DNA of 64,000 bases from Andrena cerasifolii (GCF_050908995.1 NC_135130.1:5139001-5203000); one strand, 5' to 3'. Shown: positions 23,681 through 35,900, counted from the stretch's first letter. Numbers and translations are program-made. The notes: a model not told the origin generated them from the letters alone.

Positions 23681-23868
23681 CCTGGCCTTCCGTATCGAAC
23701 TGTCCGTATTCGTGCCATATAGTTGCAGCAGATAATTGTTAGGGGGATATTAAGCATCCCCTAACGAGACAATGCGACTCGTACAAGATTTTCATGTTCT
23801 TTTTTTTTAAATACTTGATGGCATTCGTAAATAAAGAAGACGGTGGTAGGTTGAATTAAGTTAGAGGA

Positions 23869-23874
23869 TTTATT
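23869..23874 (-). promoter_or_regulatory. Candidate polyadenylation signal of EMC10 (AATAAA)
   Basis: AATAAA on the minus strand, 137 bp past the EMC10 stop and about 300 bp before the BBS2 start. The two tandem genes therefore appear to be separate transcription units. Confidence 0.55.
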
Positions 23875-24010
23875 TAGGAGAAGGTACAGTTACGGTCATT
23901 ACAATTGTAATTGAGAAAGTACGTCGGAGACTTATAAATAATGAACGTTCCCTGCACGGGCACACTCAGAGGCACAATGCACACGCGGATGTAACGGCAC
24001 AGCCTGCGCA

Positions 24011-24920
24011 TCACTGCCTTTGCGCGCTTCCACCTGCTGCCCCTCCAGCGTCTGGGTTCGTCGCGGACGATAGAACGACGAACATGAACGCGAACAATAT
24101 GTACATCCACTGAAACAGAAAAGTAGCGATACCCGGCGAGCTCGAAAATAATCATATTACATCCTGTTTGGAAAAACGTACATATTTCGACAGATAAGGC
24201 CTGTTATCTTTGGCCTCTCCCCTCTCCCTTGCTTCTCTCTCGCGCTCTAGCTTCTGAATGTACGTAGCAGTATCCGGAACTGGACCACCGTCGGGATACT
24301 TAACAACTACATTGGTTGTCCACATATTCGTGAATGGACTTTCTATCCCGCAGGGGCCGGGTGACGACTGACTTACAACTATTGGCACGGCTGCGCTGTC
24401 TAGCCATATCGTTATGACGTCTTCCAGATCGGAGCCGAGGAGATAACACTGTAAACAGAAAGAATATGAGTAAGACAACGGAAAGTGGGAACTGTGTGGT
24501 AACAGGCGAAGCACAATTACCGCAGGTACAGAAGTTAGGAATGTTATCTCATCTCCAGATGAGGTGCGAGCTACCGCTTTGAGCCTATACTTGCCGTTGT
24601 GCCTAGCAAGGTTTTTCAATTCGTTTATGTGAGGCGGTAGCAGACCATTCTGTCCAACGACAGACGCGCCACTGCGTATACTGGATACTGTGATGTTCCC
24701 TCGTTCAATAAAAATTGGCTCCGGCTCGTCATTGAAGGCATGCCATAATCTTACTTGCAACCATCCGTCGTAGTCCAGCTCACTCTGGAATTTGAAGAAT
24801 CGCATCGTTGAGGTTTGTCACGTCATGACTGAATAATTATATGCTGAGATCTGTACTAACCCCGTGAACCAACAATGGTACACTGAAGACTAAACTTATG
24901 CAGAAGTATATGGCGTACAT
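24011..24920 (-). CDS. EMC10: EMC10, ER membrane protein complex subunit 10
   Basis: EMC10 is a lumenal subunit of the ER membrane complex, which inserts tail-anchored and multi-pass membrane proteins. Four exons in transcript order: 24861-24920, 24521-24784, 24182-24448 and 24011-24109. All are phase 0 and give 229 aa, with introns of only 72-76 bp. Residues 1-20 (MYAIYFCISLVFSVPLLVHG) form a signal peptide carried by exon 1. The lumenal domain starts SELDYDGWLQVRLWHAF and contains FIERGNITVSS and LLGSDLEDVITIWLD. Cys109 and Cys141 sit where the family has a conserved pair, probably a disulfide. A YIQKLEREREARERG helix precedes the C-terminal membrane segment WMYILFAFMFVVLSS (198-212) and a short Gly/Ala tail, as in vertebrate EMC10. 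It lies head to head with MAD1 and upstream of BBS2 on the same strand. Confidence 0.95.
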
Positions 24921-25301
24921 TGTTGCAATTAATTTTCTATGAGGTAAAAATACAGTCAAATCGATCTCATTTTACACCGCTGATGTCTCGTGTACCGTTT
25001 ATTTATCTAATAATGCCAACGGAAGTTAACAGTCTCCTCACTGCACTATGTAAATGACAGTAACAGCCAATGTGCGAGCATTGACGAACCTCAATTATAT
25101 TTGTGCTTTGTACAGTTATCAATCAGCTCCATTAAGCTTTTTACTTTAGTCGAAGTGTCCTTGGATTTTGCTGCTCCGAAATTACCTGAAATTACTTAAA
25201 AAAAACTCATTGATGTCAGAAATTACGTGGGGTTTGTACAATAGTACGTTAAGTTTCCATAACTTCGTGTCTTCATTGGTTGCTTTCTGGGGGAAATTCA
25301 T

Positions 25302-25435
25302 GTACACTAGGCGTCAAAACGGCTTCCGTACGGAAATTTGGCAACGTTGCATGTCACTAGGCATAACTCAGCGGTTCTAGTGACATGCAACGTTGCCAAA
25401 TATCCGAAGGGAAGCCGATTTTGGCGCCAGTGTAC
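25302..25435. mobile_element. 134-bp hairpin MITE between EMC10 and MAD1
   Basis: The left arm gtacactaggcgtcaaaacg through gcaacgttgcatgtcacta folds on the right arm tagtgacatgcaacgttgcc through ttttggcgccagtgtac. The arms are about 53 bp with few mismatches and the loop is about 20 bp. The ends TACACT/AGTGTA fit a TA target site, as in mariner-like MITEs. It lies in the shared upstream region of two divergent genes. Confidence 0.75.
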
Positions 25436-25467
25436 GATACCAAAGAGGAGATATAATAAGAGATCCT

Positions 25468-25755
25468 ATTGAGCTATAAGAATACCTGGAGAGAGAACAG
25501 CAGTGGGAAGAAGTAGAGGCAACAGCGGTCCGTGGGAAATAGAAGATAACGGGTGAACCTATCCTTCATCTTCCTATTATTCCTCTCTATCTGTACTATC
25601 TGTGTATGTATTTTGTGTTCGCAGATAACTTCACTCACATGCACTATACATCAATAGCCTGTTGTAACACAGAGATAGGTTCACCCGTTACTTCCCTCTT
25701 TCTCGGATCGGCCGTCATTGCTCTGTTCTCTCTCCAGGTATTCTTATAGCTCAAT
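25468..25755. mobile_element. 288-bp foldback element upstream of MAD1
   Basis: The left end attgagctataagaatacct (then ggagagagaac) pairs with the right end gttctctctcc and aggtattcttatagctcaat. A second inner pair, aacgggtgaacct and aggttcacccgtt, also folds. The arms are imperfect and about 100 bp. It lies 33 bp from the hairpin at 25302-25435 and ends about 510 bp before the MAD1 ATG. Confidence 0.75.
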
Positions 25756-26266
25756 GCCCGATCCTCACATCAGCAGTGTTGCCACGTTGTATAGCACGGC
25801 TAATATAGAGTCGGCTGTGACGATACTATAGCATAACGCTATTCCTACCAATCATTGCATTTTACACTGCAGCACAATGTAGCGTGACCACGCCCACTAG
25901 CATTCCCTAGTGATTTTCTGAGACGCTGCTAGTGGAGTAGATTCTAATGACACCACACTATATATTGCACTATACAGATTGTACTACACTGTATCATATT
26001 ATGCTGTATATGCAGTAAACGCTGTAACTTCGATGTAGGTTGTGTACCCAAATTACAATCGTGCAACGTATTTTTAAATATTTCAGATCTCTTATAACAG
26101 AAGTACAATACAATTTTCCAATGTAAGTTTAATCAGTCGTGCGCTATTTATTTAAGTAGTTGTACATATTTGTAATAAGCATCAGCAAAGGAGGTGTAAG
26201 GAACATTGTAAGAAATAGTTGTGTGTTGATCATTAAGCCAGTGTCATCTATTGTTCTTTGTTATAG

Positions 26267-29072
26267 ATGGATGAGAAAGATCCAACCAGTGTTATTAAAA
26301 TGATACAGGATCTACGGTCGGGATCTGAGAGCTATCGTAAGAGTAGTAGTAGCATGTCGTTGCGATTATCGGGAACCACGTACACAGCATCAGCATTCGC
26401 TGATCATGACGGATGCACCATTTCACCTAAGAGGCCAAGACTTGATGATTCTAGTAGTTCTACATTAAATAAAAGCGAGACTGACGTTGTCCCAGGTAGT
26501 CCTTGGGAATGGAGGAGATTGAAGGGAGAAGTAATAGGTTTTATTAATGTTGCACATACGTATCTAATAATTGAATACATCGGAATACATTCGTGTCTGT
26601 CTGATTAGGTTGTATCGTTAAGAACAAGGCTATCCCATCAGGAGGCTGCTGTGCAGCAACTTCACAAGATACGTAGGCAAATGGAGGAGGTGTTTGAGAA
26701 AGAGAAAGGTATTTTGGAGATGCAGGTGAAGCAAGACAAACAGACCGTCAAACAGTTGGAAGTGCGACTTGATATTGCGCGCAGAACAATTCAAGAGTCA
26801 CGTGATGCGCAGGCTGCTGCGGAGAAAGAACTGTTTCAGGTATGAAGTATTAAACTACATTTCGATTGCAGTGTTGCTTTTGTGTACATCCCACGCTGAA
26901 TGATACGATTTACAGGTGAAAATGAATTTGGAGCAAAAGACCATGGAGTTAATGAATGAGAACTCAAAACTGTTACTTGATCTTAATAATACTCCCAAAG
27001 AAGAGGACACATCTGCGTTGAAAGAAGATACAGACGCGTCGGATGCAGAATTGAAATTTGAAGCAGCTCAAGCAAGAATATCACACTTGGAGGATAAGTT
27101 AAGAGAATACCAGACCAAGCAAAAGGACTTGGAATTGCAAAACGTGGAGTTTCAAAGTATGAAGATAAAAGTTGAGAGATTGGAATCGGAAAGGGCACTC
27201 TGGGAGGAGGGGAAGGTGTTAACTTCCAGAGCAGCGAAAGCTAATGACCTTGAAAAAGAGCTAAGCGCAGCGAAGGAGATCATTGCTACGCTGAGGGAAT
27301 CCGTTAAAGGGAAACTACTTTTAGAAGAACAAATGGCTAATGTCATGAAAAGGTACAGATTCAGAAATTATTCCTATCGAACAGGCTTGGGAATTAAGTG
27401 AACGCGGCGGCCGATTTTCAGAGGCGACGCCTCCTTTCTCCCGCCGCGCGTCTTGGCTCCCGCGGCGGCCTAGGTGCTTGGAGCGCCTGAGGTCCGTACC
27501 ACGTGAACCGCGCGTGGCGCGTTGACAAAACGAAAACGCATCGAAAATCGTGCTCTCTGGGACGATGTGGAAACCTATTGATACAATGTTGCCCCAATGC
27601 GCCACGCGCGGTTCACATGATACGGGCCTGAGGCGCTCCAAGCACCTAGGACGCGCGGCGGGAGGAAGGAGGCGTTGCCTCTGAAAATCGGCAGCCGCGT
27701 TCAGTTAATTCCCAAGCCTGCTATAGAAAACACATCAGCCGGTATTCTTGAAGAAACATTCATAATCTTTCAGGCTGGAGCATACGGAGAAAGTGGAGCA
27801 GCAAGTAGCGACGTTGGAGGCGAAAAACACTGAACTCTCGTTGCGTCTGTCCGAATATGAATCGATCGGAATCAGTGGCGGGCCACCTGCTCTGAAACGC
27901 GAGTTGAATCGATTGCAACAAGCCGAGCTGGTGTTGAAAGCAGAGGAAGGGCAGCTCAGATCGAAATTGGATGCTACGTTACGGGAATCTCAGAATGTAA
28001 CGAAAAACTACGAGGTTGCTAAAAAGTTAGCCACAGACATGACACTTTCCAAAGAAAAATTGAACAAACTGGTGAGCAGGCTACAGAAGAAGATGATTCT
28101 GGTTACGAGGGAGAGGGACAGTTACAGACAGCAACTGGACTTATACGAAAAGGAGATGACTGTGGATAGCAACAACGCAATAACGGAAAGAATCCCCGCA
28201 TTGGAACGCACTATAGACGCTTATAGGTAAGTAAGCGTCAGCTTTTTTCCATTAGCCATTAGCCGAGTTAATAATTGGAGATTAATTGTTCGGAATGGTT
28301 GGGAGTCACTGGCCTCGAAATATTAATGTGGTTATCGAGAATGCCGTTAACTTTAGGGAACTTGTTGCCAAATTGGAAAGTGATCTTCAGGCAGCTGAAG
28401 GTTACAATCACGTAGAGGTGTGCAACAAGTTGAGGGAGGAGATTGAGCGATTGAAGGGTGAATTAGAGCACAGAGCACTGAAGGGCGACTTCAATTGCAA
28501 CGCAAGAGTGTTGCATTTCACTATGAATCCCGCTGCTATCGCGGAAAAGCAGGCGGACGAGAAGCAGAAAGCACTTCTACAAGAATTGAAAGAGCTGAGG
28601 GCCAAAATGGCACAGGGTGGGCCCAGTTCGACGACCCCTTCTTCCCTTCAAGCAGAAGGTAACGATCTCTTTGGACACTTTCTCTGAGACGATTAATCTA
28701 TGATTTCCTTTACGCTCAGATATAGCAGAGCTGAAGCAGACTCACGAGATCAAAATAGCACGTCTGAAAGAGGCTTTCAAGGCATCCTCTCAGGAGTACC
28801 GACAGGCGTGTTATCAGTTGTTCGGCTGGCGGGTGGACAGAACGAAGGAAGGTCGGTACAAATTGTCTAGTCAGTACGCGGAGGCGTCCGAGGATTACTT
28901 GTTCTTCCAAATCGGAGAGGACGGAGTGGATCTTCTAGAAACCATCTTTTCTGTGACACTGGGATCGTTGGTGGAGCGGCACTTGCAGCAACAGCATAGC
29001 GTACCCATGTTCCTTAATGCTGTACAGTCGGAGTTATTCAATCAACAGACTATGACGAATGTTATGAATTAA
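26267..29072 (+). CDS. MAD1: MAD1, spindle assembly checkpoint protein
   Basis: MAD1 is a long coiled-coil dimer at unattached kinetochores and nuclear pores that turns MAD2 into its active closed form. Six coding exons: 26267-26530, 26609-26839, 26916-27352, 27774-28226, 28357-28658 and 28720-29072. All are GT-AG with matching phases, giving 679 aa (human 718). Residues 1 to about 85 are a Ser-rich head with a basic SPKRPRLDD patch, a likely nuclear signal. About 90-560 is heptad-rich coiled coil, broken near 512-520 by the MAD2-interaction motif RVLHFTMNP (human KVLHMSLNP). RLKE at 577-580 matches the RLK motif that binds phosphorylated BUB1. The C-terminal RWD-like fold (YRQACYQLFGWRVD to SVPMFLNAVQSELFNQQT) is well conserved. 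The ATG sits directly after a T-rich tract ending TTATAG, so a 5' UTR intron probably ends at 26266. Intron 3 carries a foldback insertion. Confidence 0.94.
27382..27720. mobile_element. 339-bp foldback element inserted in MAD1 intron 3
   Basis: The left end caggcttgggaattaa(g)tgaa and the right end ttcagttaattcccaagcctg are near-perfect inverted arms. Pairing continues through the ccgattttcagaggc, gcgtggcgc and ggtgcttggagcgcctgag blocks. The flanks ctatcgaa (27374-27381) and ctatagaa (27721-27728) match at 7 of 8 positions, a hAT-like target duplication. Without the insert and one duplication, intron 3 would be 74 bp, like introns 1 (78) and 2 (76). The element is much more GC- and CpG-rich than the exons around it. 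Confidence 0.88.
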
Positions 29073-29178
29073 TCATTTAGACTTATCATTGAATTATAGC
29101 AATTTTTACACGTCTGTAATACAGGTTCATGCTAAAACAAGATAGATTAATGTATTTCGACTCAAAATGAGAATACCC

Positions 29179-29184
29179 AATAAA
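29179..29184 (+). promoter_or_regulatory. Candidate polyadenylation signal of MAD1 (AATAAA)
   Basis: AATAAA lies 107 bp past the MAD1 stop and is followed within about 20 bp by a T-rich stretch (ttgttttttcat), the usual layout of a cleavage site. Confidence 0.65.
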
Positions 29185-32100
29185 ATAGCCACATTGTTTT
29201 TTCATCTATACCACCCTGCGACCTTTTAATCATACTTCTATTACTCTCGCAAGGAAAACTGAAGGAGCTACGTAATAACAAAGGATCTGTAGAAAAATGG
29301 CAATTCGGCGATTAGTGGCGCGCGTTGCGTAGGTCGGTACGCCTAAGTGTAGTTTTGACTTGCTTAGGCAAGTCTTAAGAAAAGTTTCTAATACTTTCTT
29401 AACAACGCACAAGCTGGAAAGAGAACAACACAATTCATGTTGGCCTGCATACAATGCCACTGCCACCAGCATTTTTTTCAGTAGTAGGGGTTGGAGTTTT
29501 CCTTGTCCAGTTCTGTCGCTTGAGGGCGGCAGTCCGCAGAACATTGTTGCATTAGCCTATCTATGTTACTTACGTCATCCACGATAACAGCGGGACCTAC
29601 TTTATCTACATTACCAGCGGTGCCCTACGATGCCGATGCGACGACCTTACCTGTAACAATTTTCATCATATTTAGTTTCAATTCTAACCGTTAGTGGGAT
29701 TGCGATCCAATTCCACTGTAAATCGAAAACGTTGCAATCAGCACTAAAATGGCAAGGGTGCTCTAACTAGAGTGTGACAAAAGATTGCATTATAGGTATA
29801 GCTTTTATATCCATGTCTGGCCTGTGGCGGAATATTAATGAAATATCGATTTTCTAGAAATAATTGATGTAATCTTGCATTTACATTTGAACGTTATAGA
29901 CCTATAGACACAGTAAATAATAAATTTCGCATGGATTTTGTTTTCACTTAAATGATTATTAATAATTCAATGCAGACGAATCATTTGACGGAGGGTCTCA
30001 TTGACGCACAGACGTAGCAGCACTAAATGTTATTAATATATGATTATCTGTAAAATGTTTGCAAATATTATTCTGGAAATTTATTACAAGTCTACACTTT
30101 TAGATTTAACTACAAAAGTATATAAACTGTATAGTCGAATAATTGACTACACTAACAAATTCTTCACAACCATGTAACTTCAGAGAGAAGACTCACCAAG
30201 CATGTTGTAAAAAGTAACAAACTGTACAACCACATAAATGATTACAAATGATGAATAACTTACAAAGAGATCAAATCTGTCTTATTATTTACATATTCCA
30301 TGTATTCCACGTTTCCAGACACGCCACACTACCTACCTACCATTTGGTTACTTTTATTTCTCTATTCAATTTACAATTTATTAACACACATCTCATTATT
30401 AACAAACACAATCTCCCAACTTTGCATCCTCTTTATTCAACTTCAACATTGCATCAACATACGCCTCAACATTGTGTTGCTGCTGGTAATGATCAAACAA
30501 GTACCTCCGCCAAAGCAGGGGGCGCAAGAGGTGCTCCCTCCAGGGTGTCTCATTGTGCAACGGGCGCTGGAAAGCATGTACCTGCGAGCGTATGCGAGAA
30601 AAAAAGATACAGGCTCAGTGTTCGTCGAAAGCGTATTAGACAATGCTGACGTTTCGCTCATGCACACCAGAGGAACTAGATGACCAAGAGCATGCTCGTG
30701 GAGAGTGAGAGGAGGTTAGGTACGCCGGTTGACGCCAGGAACTTCATAGAACGGCGCCAGATGCGAAGGGACTTGACTCGACGGCAACTCCCGCGCTGAA
30801 ACTCCATTATCCTTAATTATAATCGCGTTTAATCGCAAACTCATCTGGCTCCCTTCCATATGTGCGCCGCCTCCACGTTGCGCGCTCTTAACTCGCTCGC
30901 TAGGCAGCCGCTGCGTTGGTTATCAATCTGGAATCAGCCTGACGGGTCCCTTTTTGCGGAGAGGGCTGACGAGCAAACCCAAGCCTTCTCCGCCCTCCAA
31001 CAACAGTTCTTTCAATAGTTCTTGCGGGAGGAAGAACACTGTCTGTGTGCTGGGTTTCGAAGGTTTCAAGGTCCCTGGGGCTAGTGTTCCCTTAATCATT
31101 ATGCAAGCGGCGATTAGACGCTCTAAAATTGCGAAACAGGTGGAACGACTACATAGTAACTCGTCAGACATTTTCCAGAATCTCTGAAACTCTCAGCGAG
31201 GGGTGGTGGCAGGTCTGTTAAGAATCACCAGGCCACGTTATTACGTTTTTCCAGAGCGCGTGCTCTCACGATATTACGGCTCTACGTCACTGTGAGCACA
31301 CGCGTAATTACGTGCTGGAGATCCTCAGAAGGTTAATTTATGTGAGACGATACTACGAGCTTTAATTGTGGGCTTAATTACGAGCCCGCGTGAATACACC
31401 GCAGAGGGAATATTGAAAATATCATGTATCACGATCAGGCTTGACAAAAAACGGGGGGAGGGTACAAAATTCATGCCAGTCTTTGCCCATTCGTTTCTTT
31501 CAGCACTCCTTTGAAACATCGGATAGCGTGAAAGTCTATAAGTGCAAATTATACGGCGGGAGCGCAGAGATATAGGCGGCCAGACGCAGAACTATTCGAA
31601 GGGAATGAAACTTAAGTCATCGTCACGGGGACGAGTTGAATTGAAAGAAACTCGGATGGAGGTGGAACGGGAGGGATTAAATGAAGCTCCCCATTTGCGA
31701 AGTTCGACCTCCCTAGACTCTTTCCCATCGGAGGAGAGCCCGATAAGCCGAAACTTTCCCACCCTGAGCTGCATACACTTCCAATGGACCTACGCACGCC
31801 ACGAAAATTTTATCGACCCCTTTTAATCGAGGTCTTTACGCGTTCACAGAACTTCTGATCGAGCTAAATCGCTGCGAAGGAGCAGACTTCCCTGCTCCTC
31901 AATAGCCATGTCGCAGCGTGACCTAATTCACGGGCTAACAGGGGGTATTGCCTTCTTTTCACAGCGCCCTCTCCATGCTTTTCATTTCATTGAGCGCATC
32001 GTTCGTAGCGCTCCATGGTAAAGAGCCGTGTCGCAAGTAGAATCACGGTGTAATCCCTCTGGATATTACGCCCTAAAGTATTCGACAGGAAATCGAAGCG

Positions 32101-33562
32101 GGGGGAATATTAAGGAAACAGGAACAAGCTGCGTCAGGCTGGACGTTGAGTGAGTGGATTGCCTGAGATTCCACTGCGCCGTGAGCGAGGCAATGGGGGA
32201 GAGTAATGAATAAAGATCCAGGAAATGATCTACTTTCATAATGCATCCGTGGTGTGGCATGTTTTAGGGGGAACGACAAGGTAGTAAGGTACGCAAACCG
32301 TTGTGTGACCACTACTCCTTGTATTCCCTATAGGTCACACCCACTATTCAATTCTGCGAAGAAAATAGAAGTAGTACGGTAGTAGTTAATCGATCAGGGC
32401 CATCAGGCACGAAACTCCTGAGGGACTATTCCGGCGGGCCTGGTGATGCGCAGCGCCCCCAAGCTTCAAGCTTCGATAACAGCCCACTGCTGCGCAAGGT
32501 GGCGCCTCGATCGGTTGGAACGCAACAATGTCCAACGCGTTGCCTTGGGTCGGGGGCTTGATTTAAAAATCGTCTCAAGCGCCGTGTAATTTGCGCGCGG
32601 TGGAACGATGTCAAGTTGCCACGTAAATGTCGCTTTCACGCCGCCGAAAACTCCTATAACGAGGGGCCTCTGACGCGAGCTCGAGCCGCGGCCGCCTCGA
32701 AGAGTCAGCCTTCTCGAGTTCGGCCCCGTGCTTCGTTAAATTTATTCGATAAGTAGGAAACGTGTGTGTGCGTGTCCATTTTTTCTCGGCCCCCTTCTCG
32801 CCGACACTGCCACGTTTCCGACTAACGAATGCGATTTTTCAAACAGGCTCCTTTAATTAGGCAACCCCCGAGAGGGACGCGGGCGAGTGTTCCTCGAGCC
32901 GAGGCCGACCGACTCCATTCCTCCCGCAATTTCCACGACGTTCGCACTGATCCAATTAACACATGTTAATCCGTCGGGGCGAGTTGCACGGGGGCAGCCT
33001 GGTCGCCGCATATACCGAAATCTCCGCGACGCGAGCCCGTTAATCGCGTTCCAAAGTGCGAGCTGAGCCGCGCCCGATGCAACGGTCACCTCCTTGTCCT
33101 TAATTGGATCTTTCTAGGCAGCGCATGTATCTTATCGGTACTTGGGGCGGCAAGATCTGGTGATGGCGGTGTACACTTCCTGAAGTGAGCAAAGGAAGGA
33201 ATCACTGAGGATGTGTACCCTAATTATCCTTGTTTAGCACCGTATATGTAGATAGCCGCTTTGCAATGAACTTTCCATCCCTGTAACTCGAGCGTAACTT
33301 GGGTTAGCAGGATCTGGAGTATTATACACACTATCCAAGTGACTCCAGGATAGAATCTATCAGGCTACATAGTGACATCGCTAGACTCAATATTCCGAAA
33401 ACGTCCCCGCTTTTGGTTGCTGCCAGTTACAGATTGATTGCTCGCTTTGTACCGCGTATGCTGGAGGAAACGCGACAAAGTGGTCTACAGCGTCGGTGAC
33501 TTTCGGAAGACGAACAAGAGTCCCTGAATGATTTCCACGGTATAAAGCGTGGCCAGGGCAGC
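29185..33562. other. Intergenic region downstream of MAD1, no confirmed gene
   Basis: At 29296-29340 a block (ggcaattcggcgattagtgg, then a gcgcgttgcgtaggtcggtac part) is shared with the foldback at 57812-58301. From 29600 to 30450 the DNA is AT-rich and empty. A frame at 30923-31171 (-) reads like protein in composition but is unrecognised. From 32600 to 33100 the DNA is CpG-rich. I found no exon chain, RNA gene or transposase. Confidence 0.4.
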
Positions 33563-33777
33563 TCATACTCCTCTGGTACACGATAAGCCGCTTCCATTTA
33601 CATGCATTCTGTATACCGAGCCCAGTGGCTCATTAACATCGACAACACCAAGTACCCCAGGATCAACGATGGACGGTGGGCAATTGACGAGAGAGTTGGC
33701 TGATCTAGCTGAAGTTCCCAGGCTATTTAGTGGTACGGTGGCCAAGGCGTCCGAGTTGTTGCTAGCCGGATGTAAAA
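33561..33777 (+). CDS. Possible orphan coding exon, unrecognised
   Basis: An open stretch starts after CAG at 33558-33560 and ends at a good donor (AAAATG|GTACGC, where GT begins at 33779 or nearby). It encodes a Ser/Thr/Pro-rich segment (TEPSGSLTSTTPSTPGST), then an amphipathic helix-like segment (ELADLAEVPRLFSG, AKASELLLAGCKM). Composition and order resemble a regulatory protein more than a chance frame. I cannot name a family, and no partner exon is visible nearby. The acceptor lacks a pyrimidine tract, so the left border is weak. Confidence 0.22.
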
Positions 33778-33779
33778 TG

Positions 33780-35900
33780 GTACGCGCGATCCCTCGCAGG
33801 AATCCACGGATACTGGGTACGGGGAGATAATCAATCAGGGGGTGCGGGGTAAACGGGTATCTTATCAAAGTTGGCCCATCTTCGCGGAACTTGCTATCCG
33901 ACCTAGGTGTACGGGCTCGTGTTCTTCGCATTCTAGGGAATCAGAGATAGACAGATGAGGGGATGGCGGTGGTGATCGGGAGAGGCGGAGAGACGGACAG
34001 ACAGTTTCCGTGGGCCCGGGACAAGGAGGGTCGCCCGGGATGCGCTAAGTTTCGCGTCTGTGTGCTCGCGGCGTTGTCAGGAGGAACTTTGTCGATCAGA
34101 GTTGAGAAGGAGGACCGGGTTATATCGACGCTGCCTGCCTCCAGATATCTCCGGAGGAACGGTATGGACCTCCGACGCGCAACCCCTTTCCCCACTTTGT
34201 CACCCAGGGGAGCGAGAGGGAGAGATAGGAGGGTTAAAGATAGAGAGTCGCGCCGCGGGTTATCGGAACCCTTGCTTCTTGCGCGCTGGATCACCCCCAC
34301 CTATACCCAGCCCCCGGATGACTTTCCAACACTTCTGACAGCGGCTGGCAATCTTTCAGCCGGGGAAGATAAACCTGGAATGACGAGGGAATGATGTGAC
34401 AACGGGGAGGGAAGTGGGTATTTGCGTTTGGATCGCGAACAATGATTATGCTATATGCGATCGCAAATTTCGATTTGTCGCAGGGACAATTGCAGGTGCT
34501 GTTGCTTTGGATGAGGAATTTGATTCCTCAGAGCAATCTAAATCCCGGTGGAATAAAAATTCCAGGGTCTTTTCTTTCTTCGTTTTGCCACCTTTTAGTG
34601 GGGCAAGGTGGCACGACTCACCCACAGAATCAGAGCAGTTGAACCCCGCATTCCCAGTTTCTGTACGATCTATATTTCACATTGCAAACACTTTCCTCCG
34701 CTGGGCTTCTCGAGTACGCGTCGGTTTCATTGACGGCGCCCATTGATTTTCAATCGCGATCCAGAACGCGATAAACTTGCCCCGAAGTTGCGGCGCTCGG
34801 CCAAGGCGCAAGTCGAACGGGAAACGACGAGCCAGCCGCGAGCGGTGAGAGCAGAATAATCAGACGTTCTGGATGAAACGCGATTCAACTTTTCCTAGTT
34901 ACAGTGGGTGGGGACCGTTGGTTTTGCGATGCTGCCAACTCGCTACCGCAGTTGCTAAAATTTTGTTCCAAAATTCAAATGACAAGTTCATCCCTTGTCC
35001 GCGTTAACGAGATTTCAGCTGCGCTGCTACTCCTTCATTCCACACATTGATGTAATTTCTCACGCTACAGATGATTTACATCCCAGTTTAACACGCGAGG
35101 TGTCGAAAAATGCCCCTTCAAGTCGACCAGGTATTGCCACGCGGAGAAAATTTTGGATAACTCGCTCCCAACAACAATTCTAAACATTTCACCAAAACAA
35201 ACCAGAACCGCGCAGGCGGAGACGCCAGTCGCAGATTTAACAAGAGACAACTTCTCGACTGATGGATACCCTGAACACGTTTCGGCGAATAATTGGCGAG
35301 GTCGTTCGAAGATTCCCTCAGTGTCGCCTTAGCTTCGAGGACCTTCGAGGAACACTTACAGTTCCCGTTGGAAAAAGAAAGGGGACGTAGCGTGAAAGAA
35401 GAGGAGTTAATTACCTGTTCGTCGACACGTTTACACTCGACAGACAACTTAAACCAGAAGCGGCGGCGTTCCGTGCGATCGTCACCGTTCGACGCGAGAC
35501 TTAATCAGGAAGTTCATTACTTTCGTCGGATGCCCGAATTACGACGACGCTAAGCTTAATAAGAAGTTTACGAAGGGCAAATGTTTATCGGGTCGCGAAT
35601 ATCGAGCGGCTATTTGCGGACGGGTTCGCGCGGCCTCTCAAATCCCATCCAAAATCTTCCGGCATGTTGACTTACCCGTTTCTTGGGCGATCTCGCCGGC
35701 ATACCCCGTGTTAATAGCGCCGAAGATAATTCCCTGAAATTGCTCGGCCTGGCCCCGAATTAATGGAGACTCAAGCCTTGTCCCTCGCGGCGTGCCATTA
35801 TTTTTCCGAGCGATAATAAATTGAGTGCGCAGAAAGAGGAAGAGCACACAACCGAAGTTCCCGCGGAACATTACATCTTTCGATCGTTTCTATTAATTAA
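33780..35900. other. Intergenic, no supported gene
   Basis: Overlapping chance frames lie at 33941-34746 and 34995-35871 on both strands. None has a known motif. No repeat borders or RNA genes are visible. Confidence 0.4.

Noticed and set aside
24152..24805. EMC10 as a single 217-codon frame starting at 24805
   Set aside because: It would read through two introns and lack a signal peptide. The spliced model gives a proper signal peptide exon, conserved joins at both introns and the conserved C-terminal membrane exon.
26983..27198. Minus-strand frames under MAD1
   Set aside because: They are antisense to well-supported coding exons.
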